Shown: positions 21,481-32,127 of the stretch, piece by piece
Position numbering within the stretch: position 1 is the stretch's first letter
Layout of the letters: every line of letters starts with the position of its first letter
Assembly (NCBI RefSeq): GCF_000350225.1
Contig: NW_005179343.1
Location: 1 to 64,000, forward strand
Direction of reading: 5' to 3'
DNA from: Chondrus crispus
Taxonomy: Eukaryota > Rhodophyta > Florideophyceae > Gigartinales > Gigartinaceae
DNA length: 64,000 nt
Position numbers and translations under genes: made by a program
Notes under the pieces: generated by a model
Databases searched by the model: none
What the model was told of the DNA's origin: nothing
The model's input: the letters and a program-made list of their open reading frames with translations, nothing else

Positions 21481-21941
21481 GATCGCCAGGCGCTGGCGCC
21501 AATCCGCGGTGTGGGCGGAGATCGCAGTTTTGGGAGGCGGACGAGTAGTGACGGAAGCGGATGTGGATTTGATTTCGCGACAAGCCGCAGTTTGTATTTG
21601 ATGCATTACCGTTGTTTTCACCAGCCTGGCCGGCATTCAGCTTTGCTTACAGCCGAACATACCGTCATGCGACGTACCCGACGTGAGTGAGTGTGCGTGT
21701 TGATGGCCGGTGCGGGGCAAGGCTACGCGTCCTTCTTTTGTGAAGTTGCATTGAATTATGAAGGTAGCAGAGAGAGGACTGCTGCTCAAAGTCGGTTACC
21801 GTCAGAAAGAACAAGAGCGGATCCATCCAAAGGGAGAAACACTGATGACGCAAATGAGTTTTCTCGAAGGCGATGTAAATTTTTTTCACGCGATCGGTGC
21901 GAACTGCACTTCACATCCACCGGCTGGAAAGTATGTATATA

Positions 21942-22447
21942 CAGGGGGGGTCGCGATATAGTGTCATCTTTATTAGTGCCAGCTCCGATATAATGCTACC
22001 CTTATGCAGGTGGCACGAATTTTGAGCCAAAAACGAAGGGTCTCCAAACGGGTCAGTTGGATGGACGTACTGCCCGAGAGCCACTGCCGCCGCGGAAAGA
22101 TATTGTGCAGTTGCCAACTCGAATAGAGACTATGGCGGGAAAAGGCAGGGTCGATGATGCAATTGGACATCTGCAAAAGTGTAGGCTGGCATTTATGGCT
22201 GTGAAAAGGGGGAAGTCAATGCAAAGGCTCGGAGCTACTAATAACAGAAATGCTTGATTAGACTTGAGTCTGTAGTGAAGATGCAAAGTATGAGTGATGG
22301 CGTCGTGCGAGCGGTCTTTCTGAGCAGTGATGCGAGGAAATGGCTGCAATAAAGCCGTAAATCTCATTATCTTACAGCGCCTGGTTCGATATAGTGCCGT
22401 TTTCGGCACACTGACAAAGGGTAGCACTGTATCGCGACCTCCCCCCC
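21942..22447 (+). mobile_element. pogo-like element with G-tract terminal inverted repeats
   Basis: The left end (21942-21963) reads CAGGGGGGGTCGCGATATAGTG. The right end (22425-22447) is its inverse, CACTGTATCGCGACC and then a C tract. The interior holds a short frame (22057-22257) with DDAIGHLQKCRLAFMAVKRG, which parallels ALSHLRSAKRAFPEARHERQ in the remnant at 11553 and so looks like a transposase C-terminus. At about 506 bases it cannot encode a full transposase and is a non-autonomous or internally deleted copy. Confidence 0.6.
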
Positions 22448-22449
22448 TT

Positions 22450-22574
22450 CCACTGTTGGATTTCGCTACTACATATACTGTGTACCCCCCCCCCCCCCCC
22501 CCCCCCCCACCTGTCTCCTGGCCAGGGGGCACTCCCTTTTACCACAGGTTATGGTCCCCCCTGTATATACTGTA
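22450..22574. repeat. second pogo-like terminus and 24-base C tract
   Basis: A run of 24 C covers 22485-22508. Further right, GGTCCCCCCTGTATATACTGTA (22553-22574) looks like the inverted end of another G-tract element, since the left end at 21936-21950 reads GTATATACAGGGGGGG. It directly abuts the LTR at 22575. The nesting order is unclear. Confidence 0.4.
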
Positions 22575-22839
22575 TGTTGGTGGTGAAATGGGGGAGGCGG
22601 TTTTGGGGAGCGTGCCGTTCCGTGGTGAGGATTGGCCGAGTGTCCCCCCTTTCCCCGCAGCGCCCGTCACCCTCTCTCTTTTATTTCTACGAAATTCCTT
22701 CCAGAAGCGTCCACGCGTCCGGCCCGGATTCCGCCGGGCCGTACGCGTGCGCTTCTCTAAAATTCAAATAAAATCTCGGACTACAGAATAAAATCTCCCT
22801 CTATAGTAAAATGCAATTTTTCCCTAAAAATATCTCACA
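22575..22839 (-). repeat. 3' LTR of element B
   Basis: It matches 28864-29135, with TG...CA ends. A GC-rich middle is followed by repeated AATAAAATCTC-type sequence near 22768-22797. Confidence 0.88.
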
Positions 22840-24150
22840 TGACCCCCTCGTCAGAGCAGACCACGGAGCTGCCGTTGCACGTAAATATACTGGCCTCGCT
22901 TCCTCGCGTAACCGCTCTGGCCCCCCCGGCCACCATCTCTCCTCCTTCCACCGCACCGACTACGCCCGCATCGCTTCTTTCTCGCGCTGCCTTTGGCACT
23001 TCAACCTCAACTTCGGGCGGTGTGGTCTCCGCGTCGCCCGAACTTGTAGTTTTCGCGGTCAGCGTCACCGTCGCCCCGGGTCGCGTGGTCTCCGCGTCGC
23101 CCGGGCCTCCGGCCGTTAACCGTCCCACGCCGTCTGAGCCTCAGGCCCCGTGGTCTCCGCGTCGCCTGAGCCTCCGTTTCTGGTTGTTCCCGTTTCGGGA
23201 CTTCGTTAAAACGCGCCGCGTTCCGAGCCACGCATGAGAGGTCTGTTGTCCTTCGGGCAGTACTCTCTGTCCGACATGGCTCGGACCAAGCAGACGGCGA
23301 GGGATTCCACTGGCGAGAAAGTCCAACATCTTGCGCTGGGTAGCAAGGCGGCCTGCGTTCGTCTCGCATCGCCTTTGCCTCAGGCCGCGTGGGTTCGGCG
23401 TCGCCGGAGCCTTCGGCTGCGTTCGTCCCGTTGCGGAGAATTGAGCAAGCACCGTCTTATGATATCTGGCAAACTGTAACCTCGAGTGGATTACGTCATT
23501 TTTCGTGGACCAAGACGACTTACTATCCTCAACGGCTACTCCCAGGCCTGACTTCCAAGAAATCTTTCCGGAACCAGATCGAGAAACAAGTTGGGCATGC
23601 TTTCATCGCCCTTTGACTCGACAAACTCGTCATTTACGTGACGGTCGCATCAACGGATCAAGCCTACGACCTGTGGCTCGCATGCAAGGCATGCGGTCAG
23701 AGATTCACCAGCTCACGCATGAATTATGCACTAATCCATTTGAATCATACGCTGCCGTAGTTCCAGTGTCTCTCAGCCGCATATAAACCGACGCACTTTG
23801 CATGTAGACGTCTTCGGTAGTCGTTCCGACCATTCCGCCGCCTTCACAGCTCACAATGCCAGCCCTTGCGTCACAGTAACTCCTATAGCATCGATGTTAG
23901 TTGATCGAACGGCCTCTTCTTTCCTCATTCCGCTAGAATGCACATTGCCCCCTCTCCATCCGACAACCTTGACTCCCGTTGATGTCTCATTTCGACTCTT
24001 TCCGTAACCCTCAACAACTCTTCTCACAGACTTTAAAACGCACGGAGAGTCCAATCCCAGCGAAGTTTCTCAACTACCTCGTCTCTGTCCTCCTACTCCT
24101 CGTAGTCATCCCCGCACCAGTCCATGGGGCAATTCCCCCATGCATCACAT
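22840..24150. other. spacer between pol and 3' LTR of element B
   Basis: About 1.3 kb with no protein in the element's own orientation. GGTCTCCGCGTCGCC occurs three times (about 23024, 23088 and 23152) in a GC-rich stretch. The histone H3 fragment begins at 23276. A weakly protein-like run, DLWLACKACGQRF on the plus strand near 23668-23706, is unassigned. Confidence 0.5.
23276..23479 (+). pseudogene. histone H3 N-terminal gene fragment
   Basis: The frame starts MARTKQTARDSTGEKVQHLALGSKAA with ATG at 23276. Residues 1-9 equal the universal H3 start ARTKQTAR. STG then matches, and K.....LA.KAA keeps the spacing of the KAPRKQLATKAA segment. Lys9 is replaced by Asp in this reading. Beyond about residue 28 the similarity is lost and the frame stops at 23479, before any histone fold. 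H3 is the core histone whose N-tail carries the main chromatin marks; this copy cannot make one. It lies opposite in orientation to the surrounding element, which suggests capture or insertion. Confidence 0.65.
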
Positions 24151-25716
24151 CTACATAAGATGTGCGGGTTTCTGAATAAAGGGGATTAGACGCCTTGCGT
24201 GGATATCCCGTCGACTGTAGCGCAAACCTGGCGACACGAGTGTGTACCGCGGGTGCTTTGCCCGTACTACCCTGCAGGGGCCGTAGTACTTCGATTCTCC
24301 TAAAGGCCACTTCCGTAGCCCTCCCAAGGCTGTTCCTCGGGCAACCAGAACCTGGTCGCCTACGTCAAATTGGCGTTGTGAGATAACTGCCATCTTCTTG
24401 CTCTTCCTTTCCAGCTGTTTAGCAGTCCTCGTCGCTCGGAGCGCGAGGGTCGCTAACAGTTCCAAGTTGCGCCTCTCAACGCCGCCCCACCGGATTTGGT
24501 TCGACTCGGTCTGGGGTTGCAAGGGCGGCTTAACTCCATACATCAACTCGAACGGGGAGAACCCGTCGGACAGTCGGCGCCGACGGTAGAGAATCTGTTT
24601 CAACGCCGATTCCCATTTAGAGGTAGCGGCGCCCTGACCTAATAGCGTCTTCCGAATTGAACGCTTGATGGTCCCAACCATACGCTCCGCTTTTCCGTTG
24701 GACATGGGAGCATAGGCGAGGACCGGTTTCCATGAAATTCCCTGTTGTGCCATGAAGTTCTTCAACGCTGTTGCGCTGAAACATGTTGCGTTATCTGAGA
24801 CTATAGTCCGAGGTGGACCAAAAGAATGGATGATCTCCTCCTTCACGAACTTTACAACTTCCGCAGACGTAGCGGTCTCGGTTGCCCAAGCCAGCGGCCA
24901 ACCAGTCAGATGTTCGACCGCTATCAGGATGTAACGTTTTCCGTTCTTCGTCTTGGGAAGGGGTCCCGCAAAGTCTATCGAGAATGTCTCAAAGAGCTGA
25001 GAGACTGGTATCACCGCCGTGCTCTTGTACGTCGGGATGGGCGCAGCCTTTTGGCAGCCTTCACATCCACGAACGTAGGCATAGATATCACCATGAACTC
25101 CCGGCCACCAGTACCTGTCAAGGACGAACTGCTTCGTAGCTGTAGCGTCCCAGTGGCCAATGTCGTCATGCAGCGACCGCAATATCTGCAGTCGAGTCCC
25201 CCGAGAAGGGATTGTTCTGATCCCATTCTTCATCCTGCGAAACAGCCTTCCGTTCCAGGCGAGGAACCGCCTGCAGTTCTTCTTGATTCTGCGCCTCTGC
25301 TCAGCATCTTGCTCGACCATCTCTTCTCCTTCGAGATAACAGTACGTGTCCTGCACATGAGGTTCCATGTCTTCCAGTATATCTCCTTTCGCAAAAGCGG
25401 CAGCACATACTAGGTCCCCCTCATCCTCCTCGCGCCTGCCATCGTCTTTTCGTAGACGCGAGAGAAAGTCAGCGGCACAATTCTTTGAGCCGGGGCGGTA
25501 CAATATCTCGAATTCGTACTCCGCCAGGAAATCCAACCAACGGGCAAGTCTACCGTGGATGTCCTTCTTTTTGAACGCATACTGAAGCGCTTGGTGATCC
25601 GTAATCAACTTGAACTTTTGCGTTGAGAGCAAATACACCCGAAATTTCTTTAGCGCGAAGATCACCGCTAACGCTTCTCTCTCACAGGTGGGGTACTTCT
25701 TCTCAGTCTCCGTCAT
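24151..25716 (-). pseudogene. RNase H-integrase part of element B
   Basis: RNase H motifs occur at the start (YPTCEREALAVIFALKKFR, LITDHQALQYAF, GSKNCAADFLSRL). A zinc module (CEGCQKA) follows, then an integrase core with SIDFAGPLP, VSDNATCF and MSNGKAERMVG. It ends without a chromodomain. Confidence 0.85.
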
Positions 25717-28073
25717 CGTCCTGCTGGCGAATTGTATCGGTGAACCTTCTTGTCTTCCTTCTTCTGAGCCAGAACTGCTCCCACTGCCATGTTGGATGCA
25801 TCTGTCTCGACCACGAAGGGTTCGTCAAAATTCGGGAGCGCCAACAGCGGAGGAGACGTCACCATCTTCTTCAACTCCTGGAAGGCGGTCCGCATCCCTT
25901 CCGTAAATTCAAATTCGACTTTGGTAGAAGTAGCAGCATGCAACGATGCAGAGACTTCTGCGAACTTAGGGATAAATCGGCGGTAATACCCCGCTAGTCC
26001 AAGGAAGCTTCGTAACTCCGTCTTGGTGCGCGGCTCGGGGGTGTCCCAAATGATCGATGTCTTCTCTGGATCCACCTTGACCCCTTTCTTTCCGATGACG
26101 TGCCCCAATAGCCTGGTCTGTGATTGCGCGAAGGAACACTTTGCAAGCTTCAACTTCAATCCACTGCGAGCAATCAGCTTGAACACTTCAATTAAGTGGT
26201 CAACATGGACGTCCAAGGACTTCGAAAAGATGACCACGTCATCAAGGTATACTCGGACGAATGGCAGGTCTCTGAATACGCCATCCATCATCCTTTGAAA
26301 TGTTGAAGGAGCGTTCATGAGCCCGAATGGCATCACTTCAAATTGAAAGGTCCCGTACCGACAGACAAACTTCGTCTGTTCTTTGCACCATGAAGCCATC
26401 CGCACTTGCCAATAACCCGAGAACAAGTCTAGGAAAGAGAATACTTTGCTTCCTTTAAGGTCGTCGAATATCTCTTCCATTTTAGGCAACGGCCACTTGT
26501 CGGCCTTCATCACGCGGTTAAGCGCGCGGTAGTCAACACAGAAGCAAGGTTTCCCGTCCTTCTTTGCGATGACGACTAGAAACGACCAAAGAGCTACAGA
26601 AGGGGTAGTGATCCCTTCCTTCTGCATCTTCTCGATCTCCTCACGCACTACCGCGTTGTGTCTCGGAGGAAGCCTCCGAACGGCGTGCGAAATGGGCCTG
26701 TCGTCATTTAACTCAAACGAATGTGACACAGGGACATCTGCCGTCCTGAGGTCGTCCAATGACCATGCAGCTATTCCCATACTCTTGATAGAACACATTA
26801 TGCGGTCGGCGTTCTCTCTGCTGATATGGCTCAGCTTAGACATGAGAAGTCCCTCCTTCTCATCTCTTTTTTCTTTCTCACCTGCCGGCTCGTACTCTGA
26901 GCCTTCCTCAGCTAGGTCCGGAAGTCCAGCATGAGGATCTTCGTCCTCAGTGACTGCTCCCGCCCAGGCAAGGTCTGGTTCAAAAGGCCCCCTTTCACGC
27001 AGCGAAAGGACGAAGTCTTCATCCGTGTCAGTCGAGTCAGCCGGCACGGCCCCCGAGTCTGACGTGAAGTCCTCACTGTCGGTAGCGGATCCCGGTTTCT
27101 TATGGTCTTCATCCATCCCAAGACTTAGTCGAATCGTCTCTTCACCCACAGTTACTGGGACATGCTGTTGCCCCAAGTCAATGCACGTTTGGAGCTCCTC
27201 CAACGACGGCATCCCCACGATGACGTCGTACGGTGTTCTCGTAACGACAAGGAAGTCCGTCATGCTCACCAGTCCCCCAAACGAGACGGGGACTTGGCGC
27301 AGCGATCCAACAAAAGAGGAGCTCTTCCCATCTGCCACAGTGATGTGTTTCTTCGTACTCTCTGGCGTCAGAGAAAGTCTCTTCATGAGGTGCGGCGACA
27401 TGATGTTCGGCACCGCACCCCAATCCAGTAGCGCTTGAGCATCAGTTCCATAAACTTGAACAGTAACCTCCCGAAGACGCCTCGGGAAGACATCCGTGTG
27501 GCCTGCAAACCCGCGAGAACGCCCCAATCTCTTGGATAGAAGGCGCTTCATCTCCTTCCTTGCTCCTTCAGCGTCTCCACGGACAAGTTGTCCAAATGTT
27601 AGACCAGACATCGCATTCGCCAGCTCTGACACGACGTTGTACTTGCCGACGTGCTCCTGGAGTGCCGCCTTCTTTGAAACAATCTTCTTCTTCTGGCGTG
27701 CAGGCTTCACTCTCGGCACTCTCAGCGGCTCGTTCCAGGGGAGAGTTACCCTAGGAGCTACTGGAGTGGGATTCAGCAGCCTCGGGATCGAAACTTCTTC
27801 ACTGTTCTTCGACTGCTTCGGCAAGGCCTCTCCTTTGGCGTTGCGTTTCGTAGCTGCCACCAATTCTCCCTTGGTGGTCTCAGTTATGAACGTGACCTGC
27901 TTCGAGTCTCTGGTGGCCTTGTCACCGGCGTCGTTGGCAGAACCGCCTGCTTTGGGGCCATAAGCGCTTCCTGCGCCAGCGTTACCTTGAGGACGTGCAT
28001 GAGCCACATTCTTTCTAGCAAGCGGGACCAGCAAGTCTCCGTCGTGTGTCCAATCTTCCCACACGTTGGGCAA
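25713..28073 (-). pseudogene. protease-reverse transcriptase part of element B
   Basis: A retropepsin-like region is near residues 215-235 (QALLDWGAVPNIMS). The reverse transcriptase shows VDYRALNRVMK, FSFLDLFSGYWQ, MPFGLMNAPSTFQ and the catalytic VYLDDVVIFS box. RNase H begins at the end (ETDASNMAVGAVLAQ). The typical Ty3/gypsy order is kept. Confidence 0.88.
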
Positions 28074-28864
28074 CGAGTATCACGGTGTGGGTTGGAACGA
28101 CGAGTCGCTGAACGCCCTGGTTCCTTGCAATAGGAACATGTCCAACTCGTATCACTGTCCCCTGGCGTCTGTCGTTTCTTCATCATCAGTGACAGTTCCG
28201 CCAGCTGGTTGGTGATGGCGTCTACCTTGTTCTCCAGCTTTTTCTGTCGAGGATCCACATCAGAACGCCCCAGTACGCGCTTGGGCGTCACAGGTTCAAC
28301 GGACTGCGCAGCAGTTTTCGCCGCCTTGAAGGCGTCACGGCCTGCAGCAAAGTCCTTCACGGTCTTCATCAGTTCTTCGTACGTCGTCGGAGAACGATAG
28401 ATCGCGAACTGAGCAACATCCAAATGTGACATTATGGCATTGCGAAGCAAACCGTACTTTACCTCGTCGTTGAAACCAGCCCTCCTGTAGAGCTTGTCCA
28501 TTTCATCCATCGAAGTAAGCAAGTTCTTACCATCCAGTCGGCAACTCATAGCCTTCTGGATATTTTCTTCTGGCCTCGATGCCTCCGTAAAACAGTCAGA
28601 CAGGGCGCTCTTCACACCGTCCCAGTTACCGGCGGTCTCGGTCAGACTCCTATTATGACTATACGTGTCATAGTAATAGTCGAACGCGGCACCCTCCAGA
28701 TGGCATAGGATAGCTCTTGCCTTCTCCTCGTCAGGCTTGCCGCGCATAATGATGTTCTCGTATACGAACAGAAACTTGGAAACATCTGACCCGTTCGACC
28801 CATCGTAGGTAACAGGGTTAGGGCCCGCACTTGTGTCTGCGTCGGCCCTCCACAAGAGTACCAT
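27884..28864 (-). pseudogene. gag part of element B
   Basis: The first 190 residues resemble the retrotransposon gag fold (KFLFVYENIIMRGKPDEEKA, LEGAAFDYYYD). Near residues 245-275 two Cys-rich knuckles occur (CSYCKEPGRSATRR and CPTCGKIGHTTETC). Its ATG overlaps the 5' LTR boundary at 28862-28864, where the primer-binding-like sequence also starts. Confidence 0.8.
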
Positions 28865-29135
28865 GTTGTTGGTGAAATGGGGGAGGCGGTTTTGGGGAGC
28901 GTGCCGTTCCGTGGTGAGGGTCGGCCGAGTGTGGTCCCCCCCTTTTTTTCCCCGCAGCGCCCGTCACCCTCTCTCTTTTATTTCTACGAAATTCCTTCCA
29001 GAAGCGTTCACGCGTCCGGCCCGGATCCCGCAGGGCCGTACGCGTGCGCTTCTCTAAAATTCAAATAAAATCTCGGACTACAGAATAAAATCTCCCTCTA
29101 CAGTAAAATGCAATTTTCCCTAAAAATATCTCACA
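28864..29135 (-). repeat. 5' LTR of element B
   Basis: A 272-base LTR matching 22575-22839 with about 3% substitutions and a few short length differences. Its inner edge touches the TGGTACTC primer-binding-like sequence. Confidence 0.88.
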
Positions 29136-29559
29136 GTTGGGTTTACTATTCACGTGTCCAACAAGGGAGACGATCGCCGCCAGCTATGTACTGTATCCGC
29201 GTGGATCTTAGCTTACAGTATATCTAACACCATAAGCTATAGATATGCACTACTGACACCGCGAACTAATGAATCCACAGGTCACGGTCCACCGGCCACA
29301 GAATGCTCCGATATGAGTGTTTGATCTCGCTTCTTGCGCGCTTGTTGGTGATAGGCTGAACGAGCCCTGTTTGAAGCCCTTCTCTTGAGAGAAAAGATTG
29401 ATACAGGGCTGGTTGAGATCGGCCCTCGGGGCCGATCTCAACCAGCACTGTACGGATTCCCACGCGCAGTTGTGATGAATAATTCGGCTCCTTCCGACAA
29501 CGTCATGCTGCTGCTACCACGGAGCGTCGCTTCTGACTCCAAGCAACTCGCCTCTGACG
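29136..29559. other. no gene; strong hairpin and promoter region of the lactamase-fold gene
   Basis: No open frame of note. It contains the hairpin at 29402-29452 and, from 29487, sequence shared with the region before the second lactamase-fold copy (GGCTCCTTCC.ACA.CGTCATG, also at 60666). Confidence 0.6.
29402..29452. repeat. near-perfect hairpin, 24-bp arms, 3-base loop
   Basis: Bases 29408-29425 pair perfectly with 29429-29446 around the loop TCG. Five more pairs extend the stem outward after one mismatch. A second inverted pair, AGCCCTGT (about 29368) with ACAGGGCT (29403-29410), could compete with it. The GC-rich arms could form a very stable RNA or DNA foldback. Confidence 0.95.
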
Positions 29560-29567
29560 TATATAAA
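29560..29567 (+). promoter_or_regulatory. TATA box of lactamase-fold copy 1
   Basis: TATATAAA lies 85 bases before the ATG at 29645. The paralogue has TATAAAAA at 60735, 93 bases before its ATG, in similar surrounding sequence. Confidence 0.65.
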
Positions 29568-29644
29568 CCCCCGTTACAACTCTCGGCGCACAACTGCTAT
29601 GACCTCCGTTCTGCGCATTTTGCAACTCCGCGTTGGTAACAAAC

Positions 29645-29827
29645 ATGGCATCCTCCTTGTTTCACGCCCTAGTCCTATCAGCACTATCCCTCTCCCTCAT
29701 CTGCCTTGCCCAGTCCCACTCATCCCCCTTCACAGCTGCTAGCAGTTTTATGCGCTCCATCCCTCACGTGCAACGCACCTCTTCGGCGAGTGCCTGTCGC
29801 GCTTCTCTCCACCCTTGCCTCTCCAAC
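29645..29827 (+). pseudogene. secreted metallo-beta-lactamase-fold protein copy 1, 5' part
   Basis: The ATG starts a signal peptide (MASSLFHALVLSALSLSLIC, cleavage near AQS) followed by SSPFTAASSFMRSIPHVQRT and CRASLHPCLSN. The second copy at 60828 has the same layout. The frame is cut after codon 61 by element C (29828-35217). The host sequence resumes at 35223 after the duplicated CCAAC. TATA box and start match the paralogue, so this is the true 5' end of a host gene split by a transposon. Confidence 0.85.
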
Positions 29828-30058
29828 TGCTATCAATATGATATATTGATTAGTGATTCCTGCTGCATCCTTCTGAGTCAAGCTCCGTCGATTTTAGTCT
29901 TTGTCAACCTTAGCCCTTATTAGTTCCTGTTATTCTTTACATGTCCCAATTTACCTACCGCCCTACATCCCCTATAAGTGATGCCACACTTCATTGCTAG
30001 TAAGAAAAAAGACAGAGCACTTCCACCTCTCAACACTTCAACTTACGAGCTGACCACA
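29828..30058 (+). repeat. 5' LTR of chromovirus C
   Basis: A 231-base LTR with TG...CA ends, matching 34987-35217. The internal region begins GTGATCAC directly after it; element A also starts GTGAT after its LTR, so both may use the same primer. Confidence 0.93.
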
Positions 30059-30089
30059 GTGATCACTACGATTGCTTGTAATTTTCAAC

Positions 30090-30602
30090 ATGGCGGGGAA
30101 CTCAAACTCCGGCCAGGCCCAGCTACAGGGTCAACATCTATTTACGCCCATTGGTCATCCGGAACTACGTCGGCTTGGACAGAAGAGCATCCATGCTTTT
30201 TTGCGTGAGCGTGAGCGATTTTTGCTACGCATCAATGATGCCCAAGCTACTGGTAGCAGCATTTCAGCAATTTCTCTCAAGTCTTCGCTGGATCCAGACC
30301 TTCTCCTATCGCTTGTAGAATTCGACGAATTTGACGGGGTTACCTCCGTTGATGAACTCTCTGAAGAGGCGTTAAAAAATTGGCTGGACGAGAAGGAGAC
30401 AGTGAACTTCGATATTTTGACAACTACCGAGCTGGATAATTCTATTCGGTCATCTGTTCGAATGAACATCAACGAAAAAATCCTGAACTCCGCATCAAAG
30501 CGCTCTTCACGGACTACAAAACTTTTCTTCGTGTCCCACGGTGGGGAGACCTCATTCAGAAAAATCCCAAACAGGCCACGGCACACATTTGCACACTGCT
30601 GA
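30090..30602 (+). pseudogene. gag part of chromovirus C
   Basis: A helical, charged gag-like segment (SLKSSLDPDLLLSLVEFDEFDG) that closely parallels element A (VKSSIDPDLLLSFVEFEEFEG). Confidence 0.75.
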
Positions 30603-30643
30603 CGCCTCCTGCACTCAAGGAAAAAATTGAAAACGACCTTTCC

Positions 30644-32104
30644 TTGAGTAGGCATGATTTGAAAAAGGACTGGATGCAGTTTTATCGCTACGTTGTTAAT
30701 CAAGCCGTTCGATGCGACGAATTTGTATCCATTCGGCAGACTACGAGAGATTCTGATTTCGTAACGAAGAAGATTGGTGCTGAAAAGCAAGACAAGACAA
30801 GAGATGGTTCTACGAAGTCAGGAAACGGAAATGGCAAATTGAAAAACGATACATATGGTTCCACGCGGAAATGGAACAGAGGCGGCCGAAGCAACCAAGG
30901 CACACGAGGAAACAGCAATAGAGGTTCAAACAACTCCACAGATTCACGTTCGAACGGCGCCGGATCTGAAAACACGGGAGGTGTCATTGAGTTACCCTTT
31001 TGTTTAAATGTTTCCAAATGTAAGAAACGACATTTTGTGAAGGACTGCCCTCTTTCAACAGACGAGGAGAAATATTCTTTGTTACAAGAATTCTACAAGA
31101 CTCGATCGGAAAAGGGACGTTTAAGCGTTCTGTCGCAAACACAGGAAGCATGTCATGCGCTGCAAGGTTCAGGACGGTACTTCGCAAAATTGGCGGACAG
31201 TGTAAACGTAATCGTTAACGGCGATTACGGTGCGGACCATTCTGCTCTCAGCGAGCAACAAGTCAAACAGTGCGCTGATGATGGTGTATATGTTAACACT
31301 CTAACCCTTCGCGAACCCATCAGAATGAGTCTAGCTATAGGAGCAAATGCGGAAGAAGATTCGCAAGTTTATTGCGCCCACACAAAGGTCCGTGTTTCTG
31401 TTACTCTCAATACTCCAGAAGGACCACTCCGTCTCCGCAACTTGGAATTCCTTGTTTTCAAGGAGTACATGCCCGAAATTCTTATCGCTCGCCCAGTTCT
31501 TCAGACGATAGGATTTAATTTGGACGAGCATCTGAACCGTGTGCGAAATCAATTCCACGACGCAGAGTTTTCGAACATTGGGTTTTCTTCAGCACTTTCC
31601 ACCAAAGAGGATACTCCCACAAAAACTCCCGGACGTCTGTCACGTATACTACTTCGCGGTTACACGTCTAACGCCCATACCCAGAACTCCACTGATTCAG
31701 AGGAGGTAAATTCAGGGTTCTCTTCGGATGACGGTACCTCTTACAGCGACTCGGAAAACGGTTCCCCTGATGAGTCCCCAATTCTTTATGGGGACACTCC
31801 AGATGATGGCCCAGTCTCCAAAGATTCTAACATTTCATTTGGAATCGATCCAGAGTCAGACACAGATTTGCAATTGAAAGAACGAATTCAGGAAGCCATT
31901 CAGGGCGGCCTACCAGAAGAGTATCACGAAGAATTACAGGACTTAGTCTATGACTACAGGGATATTTTCAGAACAAGGCTGGGGGCTGATCCGCCTGCCA
32001 GTGTGCAGCTAATGTGTATTCACCTCAGGCCAGATGCCATTCCTATTCGTGTTAAAGTCCGCCGATACTCGCCACCGCAAGCCAAATTCTTCATAAGAAA
32101 GTAA
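30644..32104 (+). pseudogene. gag-protease part of chromovirus C
   Basis: A Cys/His cluster (CLNVSKCKKRHFVKDC) precedes a protease-like segment (VIVNGDYGADHSALSEQQ). LNTPEGPLRLRNLEFLVF and PVLQTIGFNLDEHL are shared with element A. An acidic spacer follows. Confidence 0.75.
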
Positions 32105-32127
32105 ACGAATTACTGTCTCTCGGGCTT

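Larger units (their letters stand above)
22575..29135 (-). mobile_element. Ty3/gypsy fossil B (minus strand)
   Basis: Two LTRs of about 265 and 272 bases (22575-22839 and 28864-29135) bound it. In element orientation they begin TGTGAGATAT and end with CACCAACA-type sequence. They differ at about eight positions plus several short length differences (about 3%), so it is older than elements A, C and D. A primer-binding-like TGGTACTCTTGTGG abuts the 5' LTR. Parts in element order: gag with zinc knuckles, protease, reverse transcriptase, RNase H, integrase; no chromodomain was seen. It looks nearly whole, with a small number of breaks. The bases outside the two LTRs (CTGTA and GTTGG) do not match as a target duplication. 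A histone H3 fragment lies between pol and the 3' LTR. Confidence 0.88.

Noticed and set aside
22839-23237. 132-codon Ser/Pro-rich ORF
   Set aside because: It arises from GC-rich repeated words in the spacer of element B, with no domain or promoter.
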